Shown: in pieces, positions 31,606-43,151 of the stretch
Position numbering within the stretch: the stretch's first letter is position 1
Layout: each line of letters starts with the position of its first letter
The notes under the pieces: generated by a model
What the model was told of the DNA's origin: nothing
Databases searched by the model: none
Seen by the model: only the letters and a program-made list of their open reading frames with translations
Made by a program: the position numbers and the translations under genes
NCBI GenBank assembly: GCA_029976075.1
Contig: JARKNW010000046.1
Location: 62,001-126,000, forward strand
Origin: Pleomorphomonas sp.
GTDB taxonomy: Bacteria; Pseudomonadota; Alphaproteobacteria; Rhizobiales; Pleomorphomonadaceae
Direction: 5' to 3'
Length of the DNA: 64,000 nucleotides

Positions 31606-32652
31606 TCAGGCCGCCCAACCGGTGAACTGCAGAACACCGGCGACCAGCACGACGTAGACGAGCGACAGCGGCAGAAACACCTTCCAGCCGAGACGCATCA
31701 ACTGGTCGTAGCGGTAGCGGGGGACCATCGCCTTGGCCATGGCGATGAAGAAGAACATCAGCAGCGCCTTTGCCAGGAACCAGACGATGCCCGGCACCCA
31801 GGTGAACGGCGCAACATCGATCGGCGGCATCCAGCCACCCATGAACAGCAGCGCCATCATCGCGCACATGGTGCAGATGGCGACATATTCGCCCAGCATG
31901 AACATCATGTACGGGGTCGAGCCGTATTCGACCATGTAACCGGCCACCAGCTCGGACTCGGCTTCGGCAAGGTCGAACGGCGGACGATTGGTCTCGGCCA
32001 GAGCGGAGACGAAGAACACGACGAACATTGGCAGAAGCGGCAGCCAGTACCAGTTCAGGAACGACAGCCAGGGCAAGCCGATCATCGTGGCGAGCCCGGT
32101 CTCCTGCGACCGGACGATGGCCGAAATGTTCAGCGAACCGGCACAGAGCAGGACGGTGATGATGACGAGGCCGATCGATACCTCGTAGGACACCATCTGC
32201 GCCGCGCAACGCAACGCCGACAGGAAGGGGTACTTCGAGTTGGACGCCCAGCCGCCCATGATCGCGCCATATACGCTGAGCGAGGATATGGCGAGAATGA
32301 ACAGGACGCCGACGTTGATGTCGGCGATGACCCACCCATCGGCCACCGGTACCACCACCCAAGCCAGCAAGGCCAAAGTCGTAGTGACGAGCGGCGCCAG
32401 CAGGAACAGGCCCTTGGCCGAACCCGACGGAATGACCGGCTCCTTCAGAACGAACTTGAGGAGATCGGCAAACGACTGGAACAGGCCGAACGGACCAACC
32501 ACATTTGGACCGCGACGGATCTGCACCGCTGCCCAGATTTTGCGGTCGGCCAGCAGGATGAAGGCGACGATGACGAGCAGCAGCACCAGAAGCAGCACGC
32601 TCTGAGCGGCGATCACCACGACGGGCCAGACGATATCGGACCAGAAGCTCAT
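31606..32652 (-). CDS. nuoH: NADH-quinone oxidoreductase subunit H
   Basis: 348-aa membrane subunit that forms the quinone entry site with NuoB and NuoD; about eight helices. ERK-type start of the core ([18 protein letters not shown]), [21 protein letters not shown] and [20 protein letters not shown] (the Glu-rich loop at the quinone cavity) are present. The variant ADRKIWA in place of MERKVLA lacks the usual Glu; such variation is seen in related bacteria. Confidence 0.97.
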   Translation of the reverse strand: MSFWSDIVWPVVVIAAQSVLLLVLLLVIVAFILLADRKIWAAVQIRRGPNVVGPFGLFQSFADLLKFVLKEPVIPSGSAKGLFLLAPLVTTTLALLAWVVVPVADGWVIADINVGVLFILAISSLSVYGAIMGGWASNSKYPFLSALRCAAQMVSYEVSIGLVIITVLLCAGSLNISAIVRSQETGLATMIGLPWLSFLNWYWLPLLPMFVVFFVSALAETNRPPFDLAEAESELVAGYMVEYGSTPYMMFMLGEYVAICTMCAMMALLFMGGWMPPIDVAPFTWVPGIVWFLAKALLMFFFIAMAKAMVPRYRYDQLMRLGWKVFLPLSLVYVVLVAGVLQFTGWAA

Positions 32653-32662
32653 GGGGCGTCTC

Positions 32663-34759
32663 TCATTCCGCTGCGATGGAGTGCCCGGAGCGGGCTAGCG
32701 CCGAACACTCGGCCATCACCTTGGAGGCGCGGGCGATCGGGTTGGTGAGGTAGAAATCGGCAACGACGGGAATAAAGGGCTCCGGACGAACGATGCCGCC
32801 GAGCGCGCCGAGCGTGGCCACGGCCGCCGGATCGGAAGCCGGGATGGTATCGATCGCCGCAAACTCGGGATAGGCGGCATAGAGCTTCGCCCGAAGCTGA
32901 GCCAAACTGTCGAACGGCAGCTTGCGGCCAAGAGCTTCCGACAGAGCGCGAAGCACGGCCCAATCCTCGCGGGCTTCGCCCGGCGGGAAAGCAGCGCGAT
33001 TGGCAAGCTGCACACGCCCTTCGGTGTTGACGTAGGTACCCGATTTCTCGGCGTAGGTCGCCCCCGGCAGAATGACGTCGGCGCGATGAGCGCCGGTGTC
33101 GCCATGACTGCCAATATAGACGACGAAGGTGTTCGGCCCCAGATGCTGCGCACCGAACTCATCGGCGCCGAGCAGGAACAATACGTCGAGTTCGCCCTTG
33201 GCAGACGCGTCGATCATGCCGGCAACGTCGCGACCGCCTTCGCCCGGCACAAGGCCGAGATCGAGCGCGCCGACGCGCGAAGCCGCTGTGTGCAGCACGG
33301 AGAAACCGTTCCACCCATCGACGATGGCTCCAACGTCGGTCGCGAGCTTGGCGGCAAGCGACAACAGAGCAAGGCCGTCGTGACGAACGAGAGCGCCCTG
33401 CCCGACGATGATCAGCGGCTTCTGGGCCGCTTTCAGCACGTCCAGGGCAACCGGATCGAGATGCTGAAGAGCCGCAGGATCATTGCCGAGATGGACATGC
33501 GGATAGGTCAGGTCGACCGGCGCGCCGATGGTGTAGACCGGCAGCTTGCCGCCACTTGCCCGCCAGCGCTTGCGGATGCGGGCATTCATCACGGCCGCCT
33601 CATGGCGAGGATCGGCACCGACCATCAGGATGGCGTCCGCCTCCTCGATGCCGGCAATGGTCGCATTGAAGACGTAGCTGGCGCGGCCGAACTTCGGGTG
33701 CAACGCAGTACCGTCCTGGCGGCCATCCACAGACACCACGCCGAGCGCGGCCATCAGCTCCTTCAGCGCGTACATCTCTTCGACAGAGGCAAGGTCGCCC
33801 ACGATGGCGCCCATTCGAGCTGCCGACGTGGAGTTCACGCGGGTGGCAATCGCCGCGAAGGCATCGCTCCAGGAGGTCGCGTGGAAGCGACCGTCAGCCT
33901 TGACGTAGGGGCGATCGAGCCGCTGCGTCCGGAGTCCGTCCCAGATGAAGCGCGTCTTGTCGGAAATCCACTCTTCGTTGACGGCCTCATTGAGACGCGG
34001 CAGCACGCGCATCACTTCACGACCGCGCACGTCTACCCGGATCGCCGAACCGACGGCGTCCATCACGTCGATGGACTCGGTCTTGGAGAGCTCCCAGGGG
34101 CGCGCATGGAACGCGTAAGGCTTGGAGGTGAGCGCGCCGACCGGGCAAAGATCGATCACGTTGCCCTGCAGTTCGGACGACAGCGCCTTTTCAAGATAGC
34201 TGGTGATCTCGGCGTCTTCGCCGCGCGAAATCAACCCCATCTCGGCGATGCCGGCCACTTCCGTGGTGAAACGCACGCAACGGGTGCAATGAATGCACCG
34301 GTTCATCGACGTCTTGACGAGCGGGCCGAGGTACTTGTCCTCGACGGCGCGCTTGTTCTCGATGAACCGCGAGCCGGAAACACCATAGGCCATGGCCTGG
34401 TCCTGCAGATCGCACTCGCCACCCTGATCGCAGATCGGGCAGTCGAGCGGATGGTTGATCAGCAGGAACTCCATCACGCCCTCGCGGGCCTTCTTGACCA
34501 TCGGCGAGTTGGTCAGCACCACCGGCGGCTCGCCGTTGGGGCCGGGCCGCAGATCGCGAACATTCATGCCGCAGGATGCCGTCGGCTTCGGTGGACCGCC
34601 CTTGACTTCGACAAGGCACATGCGGCAGTTGCCGGCAACCGACAGTCGCTCGTGGTAGCAGAAGCGCGGGATCTCGGCACCCGCCGCTTCGCATGCCTGC
34701 AGCAGCGTCAGCTCCGGAGCCACATCGATCTCGATCCCGTCGACGATCAGTTTTGCCAT
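32663..34759 (-). CDS. nuoG: NADH-quinone oxidoreductase subunit G
   Basis: 698-aa peripheral-arm subunit. The N-terminal [2Fe-2S] domain has [15 protein letters not shown]. The His-Cys3 cluster motif is in [18 protein letters not shown] and the [4Fe-4S] ligands are [11 protein letters not shown] long molybdopterin-oxidoreductase-like domain with no cofactor follows. Length fits the alphaproteobacterial form. It lies ten bases before nuoH and 75 bases after nuoF. Confidence 0.97.
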   Translation of the reverse strand: MAKLIVDGIEIDVAPELTLLQACEAAGAEIPRFCYHERLSVAGNCRMCLVEVKGGPPKPTASCGMNVRDLRPGPNGEPPVVLTNSPMVKKAREGVMEFLLINHPLDCPICDQGGECDLQDQAMAYGVSGSRFIENKRAVEDKYLGPLVKTSMNRCIHCTRCVRFTTEVAGIAEMGLISRGEDAEITSYLEKALSSELQGNVIDLCPVGALTSKPYAFHARPWELSKTESIDVMDAVGSAIRVDVRGREVMRVLPRLNEAVNEEWISDKTRFIWDGLRTQRLDRPYVKADGRFHATSWSDAFAAIATRVNSTSAARMGAIVGDLASVEEMYALKELMAALGVVSVDGRQDGTALHPKFGRASYVFNATIAGIEEADAILMVGADPRHEAAVMNARIRKRWRASGGKLPVYTIGAPVDLTYPHVHLGNDPAALQHLDPVALDVLKAAQKPLIIVGQGALVRHDGLALLSLAAKLATDVGAIVDGWNGFSVLHTAASRVGALDLGLVPGEGGRDVAGMIDASAKGELDVLFLLGADEFGAQHLGPNTFVVYIGSHGDTGAHRADVILPGATYAEKSGTYVNTEGRVQLANRAAFPPGEAREDWAVLRALSEALGRKLPFDSLAQLRAKLYAAYPEFAAIDTIPASDPAAVATLGALGGIVRPEPFIPVVADFYLTNPIARASKVMAECSALARSGHSIAAE

Positions 34760-34834
34760 GTCGACCCAACCCTTGCTGGAGCCGCGCCGCCCATAGCCGG
34801 CGGCCGCCCGTCAAACTCGATCAAACCCGTCCAC

Positions 34835-36124
34835 TCACTCGGCCGCCATGCCGTGCCGAGCCACATAGTTGTCGATCCGCTCCTCGATCACCGGCCGGAA
34901 ATTCCGGATCAGTGCCTGCACCGGCCAGGAAGCGGCGTCACCGAGGGCGCAGATGGTGTGCCCTTCGATTTGCTTGCTCACCTGGAACAGCATGTCGATT
35001 TCCTCGCGCGCGGCGTGCCCCTGCCGCATGCGCTCCATGACGCGCCACATCCAGCCGGTACCTTCGCGGCACGGCGTGCACTGGCCGCAGCTCTCGTGGC
35101 GGAAGAAATAGGAGATGCGCGAGATGGCGGCGATCACATCGGTGGACTTGTCCATGACGATGAGGCCGCCGGTACCGAAACTCGAGCCGATGGCACGCAT
35201 GCCATCGAAATCCATCTGCGCGTCCATGATCTGATCGCCGCGGACGATCGGGCAGGAAGCGCCGCCGGGGATCACGGCGAGGAGATTGTCCCAACCACCG
35301 CGCACGCCACCGGCATGCTTCTCGATCAGATCCTTGAAGGGAATGCCAAGCTCCTCCTCCACCACGCAGGGCGTGTTGACGTGGCCGGAGATCATGAACA
35401 GCTTGGTGCCCTTGTTGTTGTCGCGACCGAAGCTCGAGAACCAGGCCGCGCCGCGACGCATGATGGTCGGGGTTACGGCAATGGACTCGACATTGTTGAC
35501 GGTCGTCGGGCAGCCATAGAGACCGACATTCGCGGGGAATGGCGGCTTCATGCGCGGCTGGCCCTTCTTGCCCTCAAGGCTTTCGAGCAGGGCGGTTTCT
35601 TCGCCGCAGATATAGGCGCCGGCGCCGTGGTGGACGAAAACGTCCATGTCCCAGCCTGAGCCGCAGGCATTCTTGCCAAGAAGACCGGCGTCATAGGCCT
35701 GGTCTACCGCAGCCTGAAGGCGCTCGCGCTCGCGGATGAACTCACCGCGCACATAAATGTAGGCCGTATGAGCACCCATGGCGAAGCCAGCCACGAGGCA
35801 GCCTTCGACCAGCGTGTGCGGATCGTGACGGAGGATTTCGCGATCCTTGCAGGTTCCCGGCTCCGACTCGTCGGCGTTAACCACCAGATAGTGCGGACGG
35901 CCGTCCGACTGCTTGGGCATGAACGACCACTTCAGGCCAGTCGGGAAGCCAGCTCCACCGCGTCCACGCAGACCGGACGCCTGAATTTCCTTGATGATGA
36001 AGTCGCGCCCCTTGGCCAGAATATCCTTGGTGCCATCCCACTGGCCGCGCTTCAGCGCCCCCGCGAGGCCCCAATCGTGGCGCCCGTAGATATTGGTGAA
36101 GATGCGGTCCTTGTCCTGCAGCAT
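34835..36124 (-). CDS. nuoF: NADH-quinone oxidoreductase subunit F
   Basis: 429-aa catalytic subunit that oxidises NADH on FMN and passes electrons to cluster N3. The FMN/NADH loop [16 protein letters not shown], the NADH-binding [16 protein letters not shown] and the cluster ligands [15 protein letters not shown] are all present. Start [20 protein letters not shown] is typical for Hyphomicrobiales. Confidence 0.98.
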   Translation of the reverse strand: MLQDKDRIFTNIYGRHDWGLAGALKRGQWDGTKDILAKGRDFIIKEIQASGLRGRGGAGFPTGLKWSFMPKQSDGRPHYLVVNADESEPGTCKDREILRHDPHTLVEGCLVAGFAMGAHTAYIYVRGEFIRERERLQAAVDQAYDAGLLGKNACGSGWDMDVFVHHGAGAYICGEETALLESLEGKKGQPRMKPPFPANVGLYGCPTTVNNVESIAVTPTIMRRGAAWFSSFGRDNNKGTKLFMISGHVNTPCVVEEELGIPFKDLIEKHAGGVRGGWDNLLAVIPGGASCPIVRGDQIMDAQMDFDGMRAIGSSFGTGGLIVMDKSTDVIAAISRISYFFRHESCGQCTPCREGTGWMWRVMERMRQGHAAREEIDMLFQVSKQIEGHTICALGDAASWPVQALIRNFRPVIEERIDNYVARHGMAAE

Positions 36125-36154
36125 GACTGAGGTTCCCAGGTCTTCGGTTCAATC

Positions 36155-37216
36155 TCAGGCGGGCTTGTCGCCATCCTTGTTGGACGGCCGCCAGCCGGTT
36201 GTCAGCTTCGTGGACTGCTCGATCCACTTGTCGCGGAGAGCACGGCCGCGGAAGCTGCCAAGATGCTGATCAACCCATCTGAGATTCATCTCATTCCAGC
36301 TGGCGATCTGATCGAAGTGATAGATGCCGAGCTTATGCAGTAGCTCTTCAAGCTTCGGTCCCACGCCATGGATCAGCTTGAGATCGTCGGCCTTGCCCCC
36401 GCGAGCCGCTTCGAGCAACGACGGCTTGTGCTGATCCGGCACCTTTTCGCTGTCAGCCTGCCCCTGCGCCTCGACCGCCTTCGGAACGGGCTTTTCTTCC
36501 GCAGGTTTTGCACTCGCAGCTGGAGCGGGAGCCGCCGGAGCGGGCGCGGCCGGCTGAGGAGACAACTCCTCGCGATCAAAAGCGCGATACTTGCCGACGG
36601 CCGAACCATCATAGAGCGCAGGATCGGTCAGCGAGGTATCGCCATTGCCGGGCGCCGAGAAGAAGCGCCCATTCTGCGGCCCCGGTGCCGGCGGGTTGCC
36701 CGCAGCCAAGCCATCGATCAGCGCATTGAAAGTATCGGCAGTGAGATCCTCGTAGGTGTCCTTGCCAACGGTGACCATCGGCGCGTTGACGCAGGCACCA
36801 GCGCACTCGACCTCCTCCCACGAGAAATCGCCGTCGGCGGACAGCTCGAAGGGATGAGCCGCCAGACGATTCTTGCAGATGGAGATGATCTCATCGGCGC
36901 CCCGCAAGCGGCAGGGCGTGGTGCCGCAGACCTGGATGTGCGCCTTGCGGCCGACCGGCGACAGCTGGAACTGCGTATAGAAGGTTGCAACCTCGAGAAC
37001 GCGGATATCCGGCATGTCGAGCAGCTTGGCCACCGTCTCGATCGCCGGGCGGCTGATCCAGCCTTCCTGGCTTTGGACGACCATCAACGCGGGAATAACA
37101 GCCGAAGCCTGACGCCCTTCGGGATAGCGGGCAATCACCTTCTGAAGGTAAGCGGCGTTCTCTTCGGTGAAGGCGAAGCTTTCCGGCTGCTCGGAGTGAA
37201 GACGACGGACGGACAT
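36155..37216 (-). CDS. nuoE: NADH-quinone oxidoreductase subunit E with C-terminal extension
   Basis: 353 aa, about twice the size of minimal NuoE. The thioredoxin-like N-terminal part (1-175) carries the N1a [2Fe-2S] ligands CGTTPC and CAGAC. A Pro/Ala-rich linker (about 180-265) leads to a C-terminal helix-hairpin-helix-like module (about 275-345) with LIHGVGPKLEELLHKLGIYH and FDQIASWNEMNLRWVDQHLG. Similar extensions occur in related rhizobial NuoE proteins. Start ATG shares one base with the nuoD stop (TGATG). Confidence 0.96.
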   Translation of the reverse strand: MSVRRLHSEQPESFAFTEENAAYLQKVIARYPEGRQASAVIPALMVVQSQEGWISRPAIETVAKLLDMPDIRVLEVATFYTQFQLSPVGRKAHIQVCGTTPCRLRGADEIISICKNRLAAHPFELSADGDFSWEEVECAGACVNAPMVTVGKDTYEDLTADTFNALIDGLAAGNPPAPGPQNGRFFSAPGNGDTSLTDPALYDGSAVGKYRAFDREELSPQPAAPAPAAPAPAASAKPAEEKPVPKAVEAQGQADSEKVPDQHKPSLLEAARGGKADDLKLIHGVGPKLEELLHKLGIYHFDQIASWNEMNLRWVDQHLGSFRGRALRDKWIEQSTKLTTGWRPSNKDGDKPA

Positions 37217-38400
37217 CAGCGATCCACCTCACCAAACACGATGTCGATCGAGCCGAGCACGGCCGACACGTCAGCCAAGAGATGGCCACGACAGAGGAAA
37301 TCCATGGCTTGAAGATGGGCAAACCCAGGTGCGCGAATCTTGACGCGATAGGGCTTGTTGGTACCGTCGGAGACCAGATAGACGCCGAACTCGCCCTTCG
37401 GGGCCTCGACGGCTGCATAAGCCTCGCCCTCGGGCACGCGAAAGCCCTCGGTATAGAGCTTGAAGTGATGGATCAGCGCTTCCATCGAGCGCTTCATCTC
37501 GCCCCGGCGCGGCGGCGCATATTTACCCTGAAGGGTCAGAACCGGCCCCTTCTCAACCTTCAGCAGCGCGATGCACTGCTTCATGATGCGCACCGACTGC
37601 CGCATCTCTTCCATGCGGATGTGGTAGCGATCGTAGCAGTCGCCGTTCTTGCCGACGGGAATGTCGAAATCGAGCTCTTCATAGATCTCGTAGGGCTGGG
37701 ATTTGCGGAGATCCCAGGCCGCACCGGACCCGCGAACCATCACCCCGGAGAAGCCCCACTTCCAGGCATCCTCCAGGCTGACTACACCGATATCGACGTT
37801 GCGCTGTTTGAAAATGCGATTCTCGGACAGCAGCGCGTCCAGATCGTCAACGGTGCCGAGGAAGGGATCACACCACGCTTCGATATCGGCAATCAGTTGC
37901 TCAGGCAGGTCCTGGTGGACGCCACCGGGCCGGAAATAGGCAGCGTGCATGCGAGAACCCGATGCACGCTCGTAGAAGATCATCAGCTTTTCGCGTTCCT
38001 CAAAGCCCCAGAGTGGCGGCGTCAGCGCGCCGACGTCCATGGCCTGTGTCGTCACGTTGAGGAGATGCGAAAGGATGCGACCGATCTCGCAATAGAGCAC
38101 CCGGATGATCTGAGCCCGACGCGGCACGACAATGCCGGCTAGTCGTTCGACGGCCAGGCAATAGGCATGCTCCTGGTTCATCGGCGCGACGTAGTCGAGG
38201 CGGTCGAAATACGGCAAACCCTGCAAGTAGGTGCGGGCCTCGATCAGCTTCTCGGTACCACGATGCAGGAGGCCGATATGCGGATCGACACGCTCGACCA
38301 CTTCGCCGTCGAGTTCCAACACCAGACGCAAGACGCCATGGGCAGCCGGATGCTGCGGACCGAAGTTGATATTGAAATTTCTGACCTGGGCTTCAGCCAT
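37216..38400 (-). CDS. nuoD: NADH-quinone oxidoreductase subunit D
   Basis: 394-aa subunit related to the large subunit of NiFe hydrogenase; with NuoB it lines the quinone site. [13 protein letters not shown] contains the quinone-site His pair, followed by HRGTEKLIE and [17 protein letters not shown], and the C-terminal [12 protein letters not shown]. NuoC and NuoD are separate genes here, unlike the fused form in enterobacteria. Confidence 0.98.
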   Translation of the reverse strand: MAEAQVRNFNINFGPQHPAAHGVLRLVLELDGEVVERVDPHIGLLHRGTEKLIEARTYLQGLPYFDRLDYVAPMNQEHAYCLAVERLAGIVVPRRAQIIRVLYCEIGRILSHLLNVTTQAMDVGALTPPLWGFEEREKLMIFYERASGSRMHAAYFRPGGVHQDLPEQLIADIEAWCDPFLGTVDDLDALLSENRIFKQRNVDIGVVSLEDAWKWGFSGVMVRGSGAAWDLRKSQPYEIYEELDFDIPVGKNGDCYDRYHIRMEEMRQSVRIMKQCIALLKVEKGPVLTLQGKYAPPRRGEMKRSMEALIHHFKLYTEGFRVPEGEAYAAVEAPKGEFGVYLVSDGTNKPYRVKIRAPGFAHLQAMDFLCRGHLLADVSAVLGSIDIVFGEVDR

Positions 38401-38412
38401 CGATCGCGCGCC

Positions 38413-39030
38413 TCAGTTCGTCCTGACCTTCTCGTCGCCCGGCAGCACGTAGGTCGTGCCTTCCCAAGGCGACAGGAAGTCGAAATTGCGGAATTCCTGA
38501 TTGAGCCTGACAGGCTCGTAGACGACGCGCTTCTGAGCATCGTCGTAGCGAACCTCGACATACCCGGTCATCGGGAAATCCCTGCGAAGCGGATGACCAT
38601 CGAACCCATAGTCCGTCAGCAAGCGCCGCAGTTCCGGATGGTCCGAGAACAGAATGCCCAGGAGATCGTAGGCTTCACGCTCGAACCACAGAGCCCCCGG
38701 GAAAACCGAAGTGATCGATGGAACCGGCGTCTCCTCGTCGGTCGTCACCTTGAGGCGAATGCGTGCATTCCGGGTCGGCGACAGCAGATGATAGACAACA
38801 TCGAAGCGTTCGGCGCGCTCCGGGTAGTCCACTCCGCAAATGTCGATAATGCTGACAAATCCAAGGTCGGAGGCATCGCGCAAACGTGTCACCGCATCGA
38901 CGATCCGCTCACGCACGACAATGGCAGTCACCTCGCCAAAGGCGATGTTGATCGAAAGCGCGTCGGTTCCGAGGGCATTGCCAACGGCCAAGGCCAACTC
39001 ACCGATCAAATCCTTCGGGGCTTCGCTCAT
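38413..39030 (-). CDS. nuoC: NADH-quinone oxidoreductase subunit C
   Basis: 205-aa peripheral-arm structural subunit without cofactors. The 30-kDa signature lies around [29 protein letters not shown] followed by GHPLRRDFP. It lies 12 bases before nuoD. Confidence 0.97.
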   Translation of the reverse strand: MSEAPKDLIGELALAVGNALGTDALSINIAFGEVTAIVVRERIVDAVTRLRDASDLGFVSIIDICGVDYPERAERFDVVYHLLSPTRNARIRLKVTTDEETPVPSITSVFPGALWFEREAYDLLGILFSDHPELRRLLTDYGFDGHPLRRDFPMTGYVEVRYDDAQKRVVYEPVRLNQEFRNFDFLSPWEGTTYVLPGDEKVRTN

Positions 39031-39053
39031 GTTTCACCCAGCCTTGTTGTCGC

Positions 39054-39632
39054 TCAGCGCTCGATGGTGCCGGTGCGTCGAATCTTCTTCTGCAGCAGCA
39101 GCACGCCGTAGAGCAGCGCCTCGGCGGTCGGCGGACAGCCAGGCACGTAGATGTCGACCGGCACGATGCGATCGCAGCCGCGAACGACGGAGTAGGAATA
39201 GTGATAGTAACCGCCGCCGTTGGCGCAGGAGCCCATGGAAATGACGTAACGCGGCTCCGGCATCTGATCGTAGACCTTGCGGAGCGCTGGCGCCATCTTG
39301 TTGGTCAGCGTGCCGGCAACGATCATCACGTCGGACTGGCGCGGCGAGCCGCGCGGCGCAAAGCCGAAACGCTCGACATCGTAGCGCGGCATCGACACCT
39401 GCATCATCTCGACGGCGCAACAGGCCAGACCAAAGGTCATCCACATCAGCGAGCCGGTGCGCGCCCAGTGAATGAGCTCCTCAGTGGACGTGACGAGCCA
39501 GCCCTTATCGGCCAACTCGTCATTGATGCCTGTGAAGAAACCGTCGTCAGCGCCAATCGGTTTGCCGGTACGGGGATCGATGATGCCCTTCGGAGCGGGC
39601 GAAACCAGCGTCTCTCTCGGGCTCAGTCCCAT
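39054..39632 (-). CDS. nuoB: NADH-quinone oxidoreductase subunit B
   Basis: 192-aa subunit holding the terminal cluster N2. Ligands are the tandem Cys pair in [10 protein letters not shown], the Cys in [12 protein letters not shown] and [14 protein letters not shown]. The start [12 protein letters not shown] at 39632 overlaps the end of nuoA by ten bases; an upstream start in the same frame would overlap more. Confidence 0.97.
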   Translation of the reverse strand: MGLSPRETLVSPAPKGIIDPRTGKPIGADDGFFTGINDELADKGWLVTSTEELIHWARTGSLMWMTFGLACCAVEMMQVSMPRYDVERFGFAPRGSPRQSDVMIVAGTLTNKMAPALRKVYDQMPEPRYVISMGSCANGGGYYHYSYSVVRGCDRIVPVDIYVPGCPPTAEALLYGVLLLQKKIRRTGTIER

Positions 39633-39988
39633 TCCAGCGCCCCCTTCTTCCACTCATAGGCAAATCCGATGGTCAGCACGCCGAGAAAGACCATCATCGA
39701 CCAGAAGCCAAACAGCCCGACTTCCTTGAAAGCCACCGCCCAGGGGAACAGGAAGGCGACCTCCAGATCGAAGATGACGAACAGGATCGACACCAGATAG
39801 AACCGGACATCAAACTTCATGCGCGCATCGTCGAAGGCGTTGAAGCCGCACTCGTAGGCCGACAACTTTTCCGGATCGGGATTCTTGAAGGCCAAGAGGA
39901 AAGGCGAGACCAGAAGCGCCAGACCAATGGCCAACGCCACGCCGAGGAAAATGATCACCGGCAGGTAGTCCCGAAGGAGTTCGTCCAT
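39623..39988 (-). CDS. nuoA: NADH-quinone oxidoreductase subunit A
   Basis: 121-aa, three-helix membrane subunit at the quinone cavity; first gene of the operon. [14 protein letters not shown] carries the loop Cys that switches state in other complex I enzymes, followed by [23 protein letters not shown]. Start ATG at 39988 matches family starts ([11 protein letters not shown]); the longer frame is not protein-like. Confidence 0.97.
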   Translation of the reverse strand: MDELLRDYLPVIIFLGVALAIGLALLVSPFLLAFKNPDPEKLSAYECGFNAFDDARMKFDVRFYLVSILFVIFDLEVAFLFPWAVAFKEVGLFGFWSMMVFLGVLTIGFAYEWKKGALEWD

Positions 39989-40257
39989 TGTGACCTCGTT
40001 GGTTCGGACGCAACCCATTTGCGCAACGCAACAATTTCGTGAGGAGTCGCGTGGGGTCGCCGAATTGCTTGTGGCACGGTTAGCGGATAGACCTTCACTT
40101 CGCAAGGGCGTCGAAGGTCCCTTTCTAAGGTTTATTACGCTCAGGGGTACCCCGGAGACAATCCGTTATTCCTGACTATAAAACGCAAGTTTTTGCAAAG
40201 CCCCTCGTCTGCCCACCCGCATCAACGGGAATAACAGAAAAAAGCGTGTAGAAACAA
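39989..40257. promoter_or_regulatory. Divergent control region of the nuo operon and threonine ammonia-lyase
   Basis: These 269 bases separate nuoA (minus) and the threonine ammonia-lyase gene (plus), so both promoters should lie here. The plus-strand side is A/T-richer (around GACTATAAAACGCAAG at about 40176). GCAAGTTTTTGC at about 40187 is a short imperfect dyad. I cannot assign -35/-10 boxes with confidence. Confidence 0.4.
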
Positions 40258-41484
40258 ATGGACGACATCACCAAGCCTATCACCATCGATCGCATCCGCG
40301 CTGCCAGAGAAGCGATTTCAGGTCAGGTGATGCATACTCCATTTCTGCCAGCACCGCGTCTCGGCCGGCTGACCGGGGCCGAGGTGTTCGTGAAGTACGA
40401 GAACCTGCAGGTGACCTCGGCCTTCAAGGAGCGCGGCGCACTCAACCGTCTTATGGCGCTTTCTGCCGACGAGCGGCAAAGGGGCGTCATCGCCATGTCG
40501 GCCGGCAACCATGCGCAAGCCGTCGCCTATCACGCGGTTCGGCTCGGAATCGCACCCACCATCGTCATGCCCGTGACGACACCACACGTCAAAGTGTCTG
40601 CAACGACCGGCTATGGCGCTCGTGTGGTCCTTGAGGGCGAGACGGTTGCCGAAGCCGCGCTGGCGGCCGAACGTATTTGCGCCGAGGAGAATCTCGTCTT
40701 CATCCACCCCTATGATGATGAGGACGTCATCGCCGGCCAGGGTACGCTGGCGCTGGAAATGCTCGAGGAGCGCCCAGACCTCGACGTCATTGCCATACCG
40801 GTGGGCGGGGGTGGTCTCATCGCCGGCATGGCAACGGCAGCCAAGGCGCTGAAGCCGAGTATCCGCGTGGTCGGGGTTGAAACGCGCATGTATCCGTCGA
40901 TGTGGGCGGCTATGAAGGGCATAGATGCCATGGCCGGCGGCGCAACGCTGGCTGAAGGCATCGCCGTCAAGGTCGCCGGGCAGCGAACGCTTCCCATAGT
41001 GCGGGAGTTAGTGGACACCATCGTGCTCGTCGACGAGAGCCACCTCGAGCGGGCGGTCAATGCCTATCTCACCTTGCAGAAGACAATGGCGGAGGGAGCC
41101 GGCGCTGCCGGCCTTGCCGCCATGTTTGCAGAGCCCGATCTTTTCCGCGGCAAGAAGGTCGGCCTCGTATTGTCGGGTGGCAACATCGACCCGCGGATTC
41201 TCGCTTCAATCATGATGCGCGAACTCGCCCGCGAGGAGAAGATCGTCGCCATTCGGCTTGCCATCCCGGACCGTCCCGGCACGCTGGGCGCCATCACGAC
41301 GCTGATCGGCGATGCCGGAGGCAACATCCTGGAGGTTTCGCACCGCCGCACCGTACTCGAGATCCCCGCCAAAGGTGCTTCGCTCGACATAACGTTCGAG
41401 GCGCGCGACGGCCACCACGCCGAGGAGATCATCGCGGCGCTCAGGGCCAAAGGCTATGGCGTGGAGCGAAAATCGGCGGAATAG
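40258..41484 (+). CDS. ilvA: Threonine ammonia-lyase with ACT domain
   Basis: PLP enzyme that deaminates threonine to 2-oxobutanoate, the entry to isoleucine synthesis; catabolic use is also possible. 408 aa. The Schiff-base Lys57 is in TSAFKERGALN, the cofactor Ser/Gly region is SAGNHAQAVAYHA, and the phosphate-binding loop is IPVGGGGLIAG. The C-terminal ACT-like domain starts near 327 (VAIRLAIPDRPGTLGAITTLIG). The single ACT domain resembles the TdcB/one-ACT IlvA class rather than the two-domain regulated IlvA. Confidence 0.92.
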   Translation: MDDITKPITIDRIRAAREAISGQVMHTPFLPAPRLGRLTGAEVFVKYENLQVTSAFKERGALNRLMALSADERQRGVIAMSAGNHAQAVAYHAVRLGIAPTIVMPVTTPHVKVSATTGYGARVVLEGETVAEAALAAERICAEENLVFIHPYDDEDVIAGQGTLALEMLEERPDLDVIAIPVGGGGLIAGMATAAKALKPSIRVVGVETRMYPSMWAAMKGIDAMAGGATLAEGIAVKVAGQRTLPIVRELVDTIVLVDESHLERAVNAYLTLQKTMAEGAGAAGLAAMFAEPDLFRGKKVGLVLSGGNIDPRILASIMMRELAREEKIVAIRLAIPDRPGTLGAITTLIGDAGGNILEVSHRRTVLEIPAKGASLDITFEARDGHHAEEIIAALRAKGYGVERKSAE

Positions 41485-41562
41485 AGCCCATGCGAACCGG
41501 TGGCGCATTGAAGTCGGGGACGGCATTCCCATATGCGGCTGATCGTTCCCGAGGAGACTTCC

Positions 41563-42036
41563 ATGTCCAACCGGACCTATGATGCCGCCGACTACATCGT
41601 CAACGACGGCAGGCTCGGCCCCGGCGCCGTCAGCGGCGTTCGCACGCGCCGCATATTCGCCTTCCTGATCGATGCGATCATCATCGCGCTGCTCACCTTT
41701 GCCGTGGGCGTCGTGGTGTTTTTTCTCGGCATCGTGACACTTGGCCTCGGCTGGATGCTCTACCCGATCCTCTGGCCGGCCGTTGCGCTCGTCTATTGCG
41801 CCTTCTCACTGGGCGGCCCGCACTCTGCGACCGTTGGTATGCGCACCCAGGGAATCGAGGCTCGATTCATGGATGGAAGCCGCCTCAATCCGGGCATTGC
41901 GGCGATTCACGCGGTCCTCTTCTATTTCTCAATATCGGTTCTGACGCCCCTGGTGCTGCTGGTATCGTTGTTCACCCAGAACAAGCGTCTGTTGCACGAC
42001 ATCGTGCTCGGCATCGTCTTCGTCAACCGCTACTGA
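41563..42036 (+). CDS. RDD family membrane protein
   Basis: 157-aa protein with three hydrophobic segments. The RDD signature is present: Arg in RTRRIFAFLIDAIIIALL (Arg and Asp) and the C-terminal KRLLHDIVLGIVFV (Asp). The function of the family is mostly unknown; some members exchange ions. ATG at 41563 has GAGGAGA upstream; the longer frame start at 41533 is less good. The 181 bases between it and the next gene show no gene I can support. Confidence 0.88.
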   Translation: MSNRTYDAADYIVNDGRLGPGAVSGVRTRRIFAFLIDAIIIALLTFAVGVVVFFLGIVTLGLGWMLYPILWPAVALVYCAFSLGGPHSATVGMRTQGIEARFMDGSRLNPGIAAIHAVLFYFSISVLTPLVLLVSLFTQNKRLLHDIVLGIVFVNRY

Positions 42037-42217
42037 GGCGTCGCGATGCTTTTCACCTCGTTCCGCGATACGTTTGTCGCGACGAGCTGGTGACCGAGCG
42101 TCGCCTTGCGGCGCAAGGCATCCAAATGCTCAGGCCATTTCCTTCCGTTGATCTTGGTATCTCGCCAGAGCCGGCGAAAGATGCCAAGATCGCTGGAACA
42201 GACTGACGCTTGAACCG

Positions 42218-42991
42218 ATGACGCAACACCCGACCGACGCGCCTCAATTCTTTCTGACCGCGCCGTCCGCCTGTCCCTATCTGCCGGGGAAGACGGAACG
42301 GAAGGTGTTTACGCATATGGTGGGCGAACGCGCTGCGGCGATGAACTCCATTCTGAGCCACGGCGGCTTTCGCCGCAGCCAGAACATCGCCTACCGCCCG
42401 GCCTGTGAGGACTGCCGCTCTTGCGTGTCCGTCCGCGTTCGCGTGGACGACTTTCGCCCCGACAAGAGTCAGCGTCGCAACTATACGCGCAACGGCCACC
42501 TGATCGGCGCCGAACTGCCGCCGGCAGCCACCGGCGAGCAGTATTCGCTCTTCCGCTCGTACCTCGATGCGCGCCACGCCGACGGCGGCATGGTCGACAT
42601 GACCGTTGGCGACTATTCCGCCATGGTGGAAGAGACGCACGTATCGACCATGATGGTCGAATACCGGCGCCGCGGCATCAATACGTTCTTGAACGGCATG
42701 GGCGACGGCCCGCTGATCGGAGCCGCCCTGACCGACGTGCTGATCGATGGCCTGTCGATGGTCTATTCCTTCTACGAGCCCGACCTGCAGAGCAATGGGC
42801 TCGGGACGTTCATGATACTTGACCACATAGAACGGACACGGCGACGTGGCCTGCCCTATCTTTACCTTGGTTACTGGGTACAGGGCTCGCGCAAGATGGA
42901 TTACAAGCGCCGCTACAAACCCCTCGAGTACCTGACCTCCACTGGCTGGGCCATTTTGCCAGAAGAGCCGATACAGACCGAGTTCGCGTAA
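42218..42991 (+). CDS. bpt: Arginyl/leucyl-tRNA--protein transferase (Bpt/Ate family)
   Basis: 257-aa enzyme that adds an amino acid from aminoacyl-tRNA to the N terminus of proteins for N-end-rule degradation by ClpS/ClpAP. N-terminal Cys-containing motif [16 protein letters not shown] and the CEDCRSC cluster match the Ate1-like family. The C-terminal N-acyltransferase fold has [20 protein letters not shown] and [18 protein letters not shown]. Characterised bacterial Bpt transfers Leu rather than Arg, so the name follows Bpt. Start ATG at 42218 is the first available. Confidence 0.93.
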   Translation: MTQHPTDAPQFFLTAPSACPYLPGKTERKVFTHMVGERAAAMNSILSHGGFRRSQNIAYRPACEDCRSCVSVRVRVDDFRPDKSQRRNYTRNGHLIGAELPPAATGEQYSLFRSYLDARHADGGMVDMTVGDYSAMVEETHVSTMMVEYRRRGINTFLNGMGDGPLIGAALTDVLIDGLSMVYSFYEPDLQSNGLGTFMILDHIERTRRRGLPYLYLGYWVQGSRKMDYKRRYKPLEYLTSTGWAILPEEPIQTEFA

Positions 42992-43151
42992 CGATCCATC
43001 CCAGATCTGAGGCAGGCGTCGAGACGCCCCGCGCAGTCTCTCACTTCGGCTTTGCTTTTGGCGCCCGGGCTTGCCCAAAGCCACCCCTTCTGGTTGAGCC
43101 CCACACATCGCCGGCCCGACTTCGATCAAGCAACCAAAGAGGATGTCCTCA

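Noticed and set aside
33086..35659. 857-residue open frame antisense to nuoG and nuoF
   Set aside because: It crosses the junction of two certain genes and has no recognisable domain; long antisense frames are common in GC-rich DNA.
40185..40201. Possible operator GCAAGTTTTTGC in the nuo promoter region
   Set aside because: Short and imperfect; could occur by chance in A/T-rich DNA, so it is noted only in the region entry.
42037..42217. Possible short gene between the RDD and bpt genes
   Set aside because: Only the tail of a frame that runs out of the RDD gene in another phase; no start with a ribosome site.
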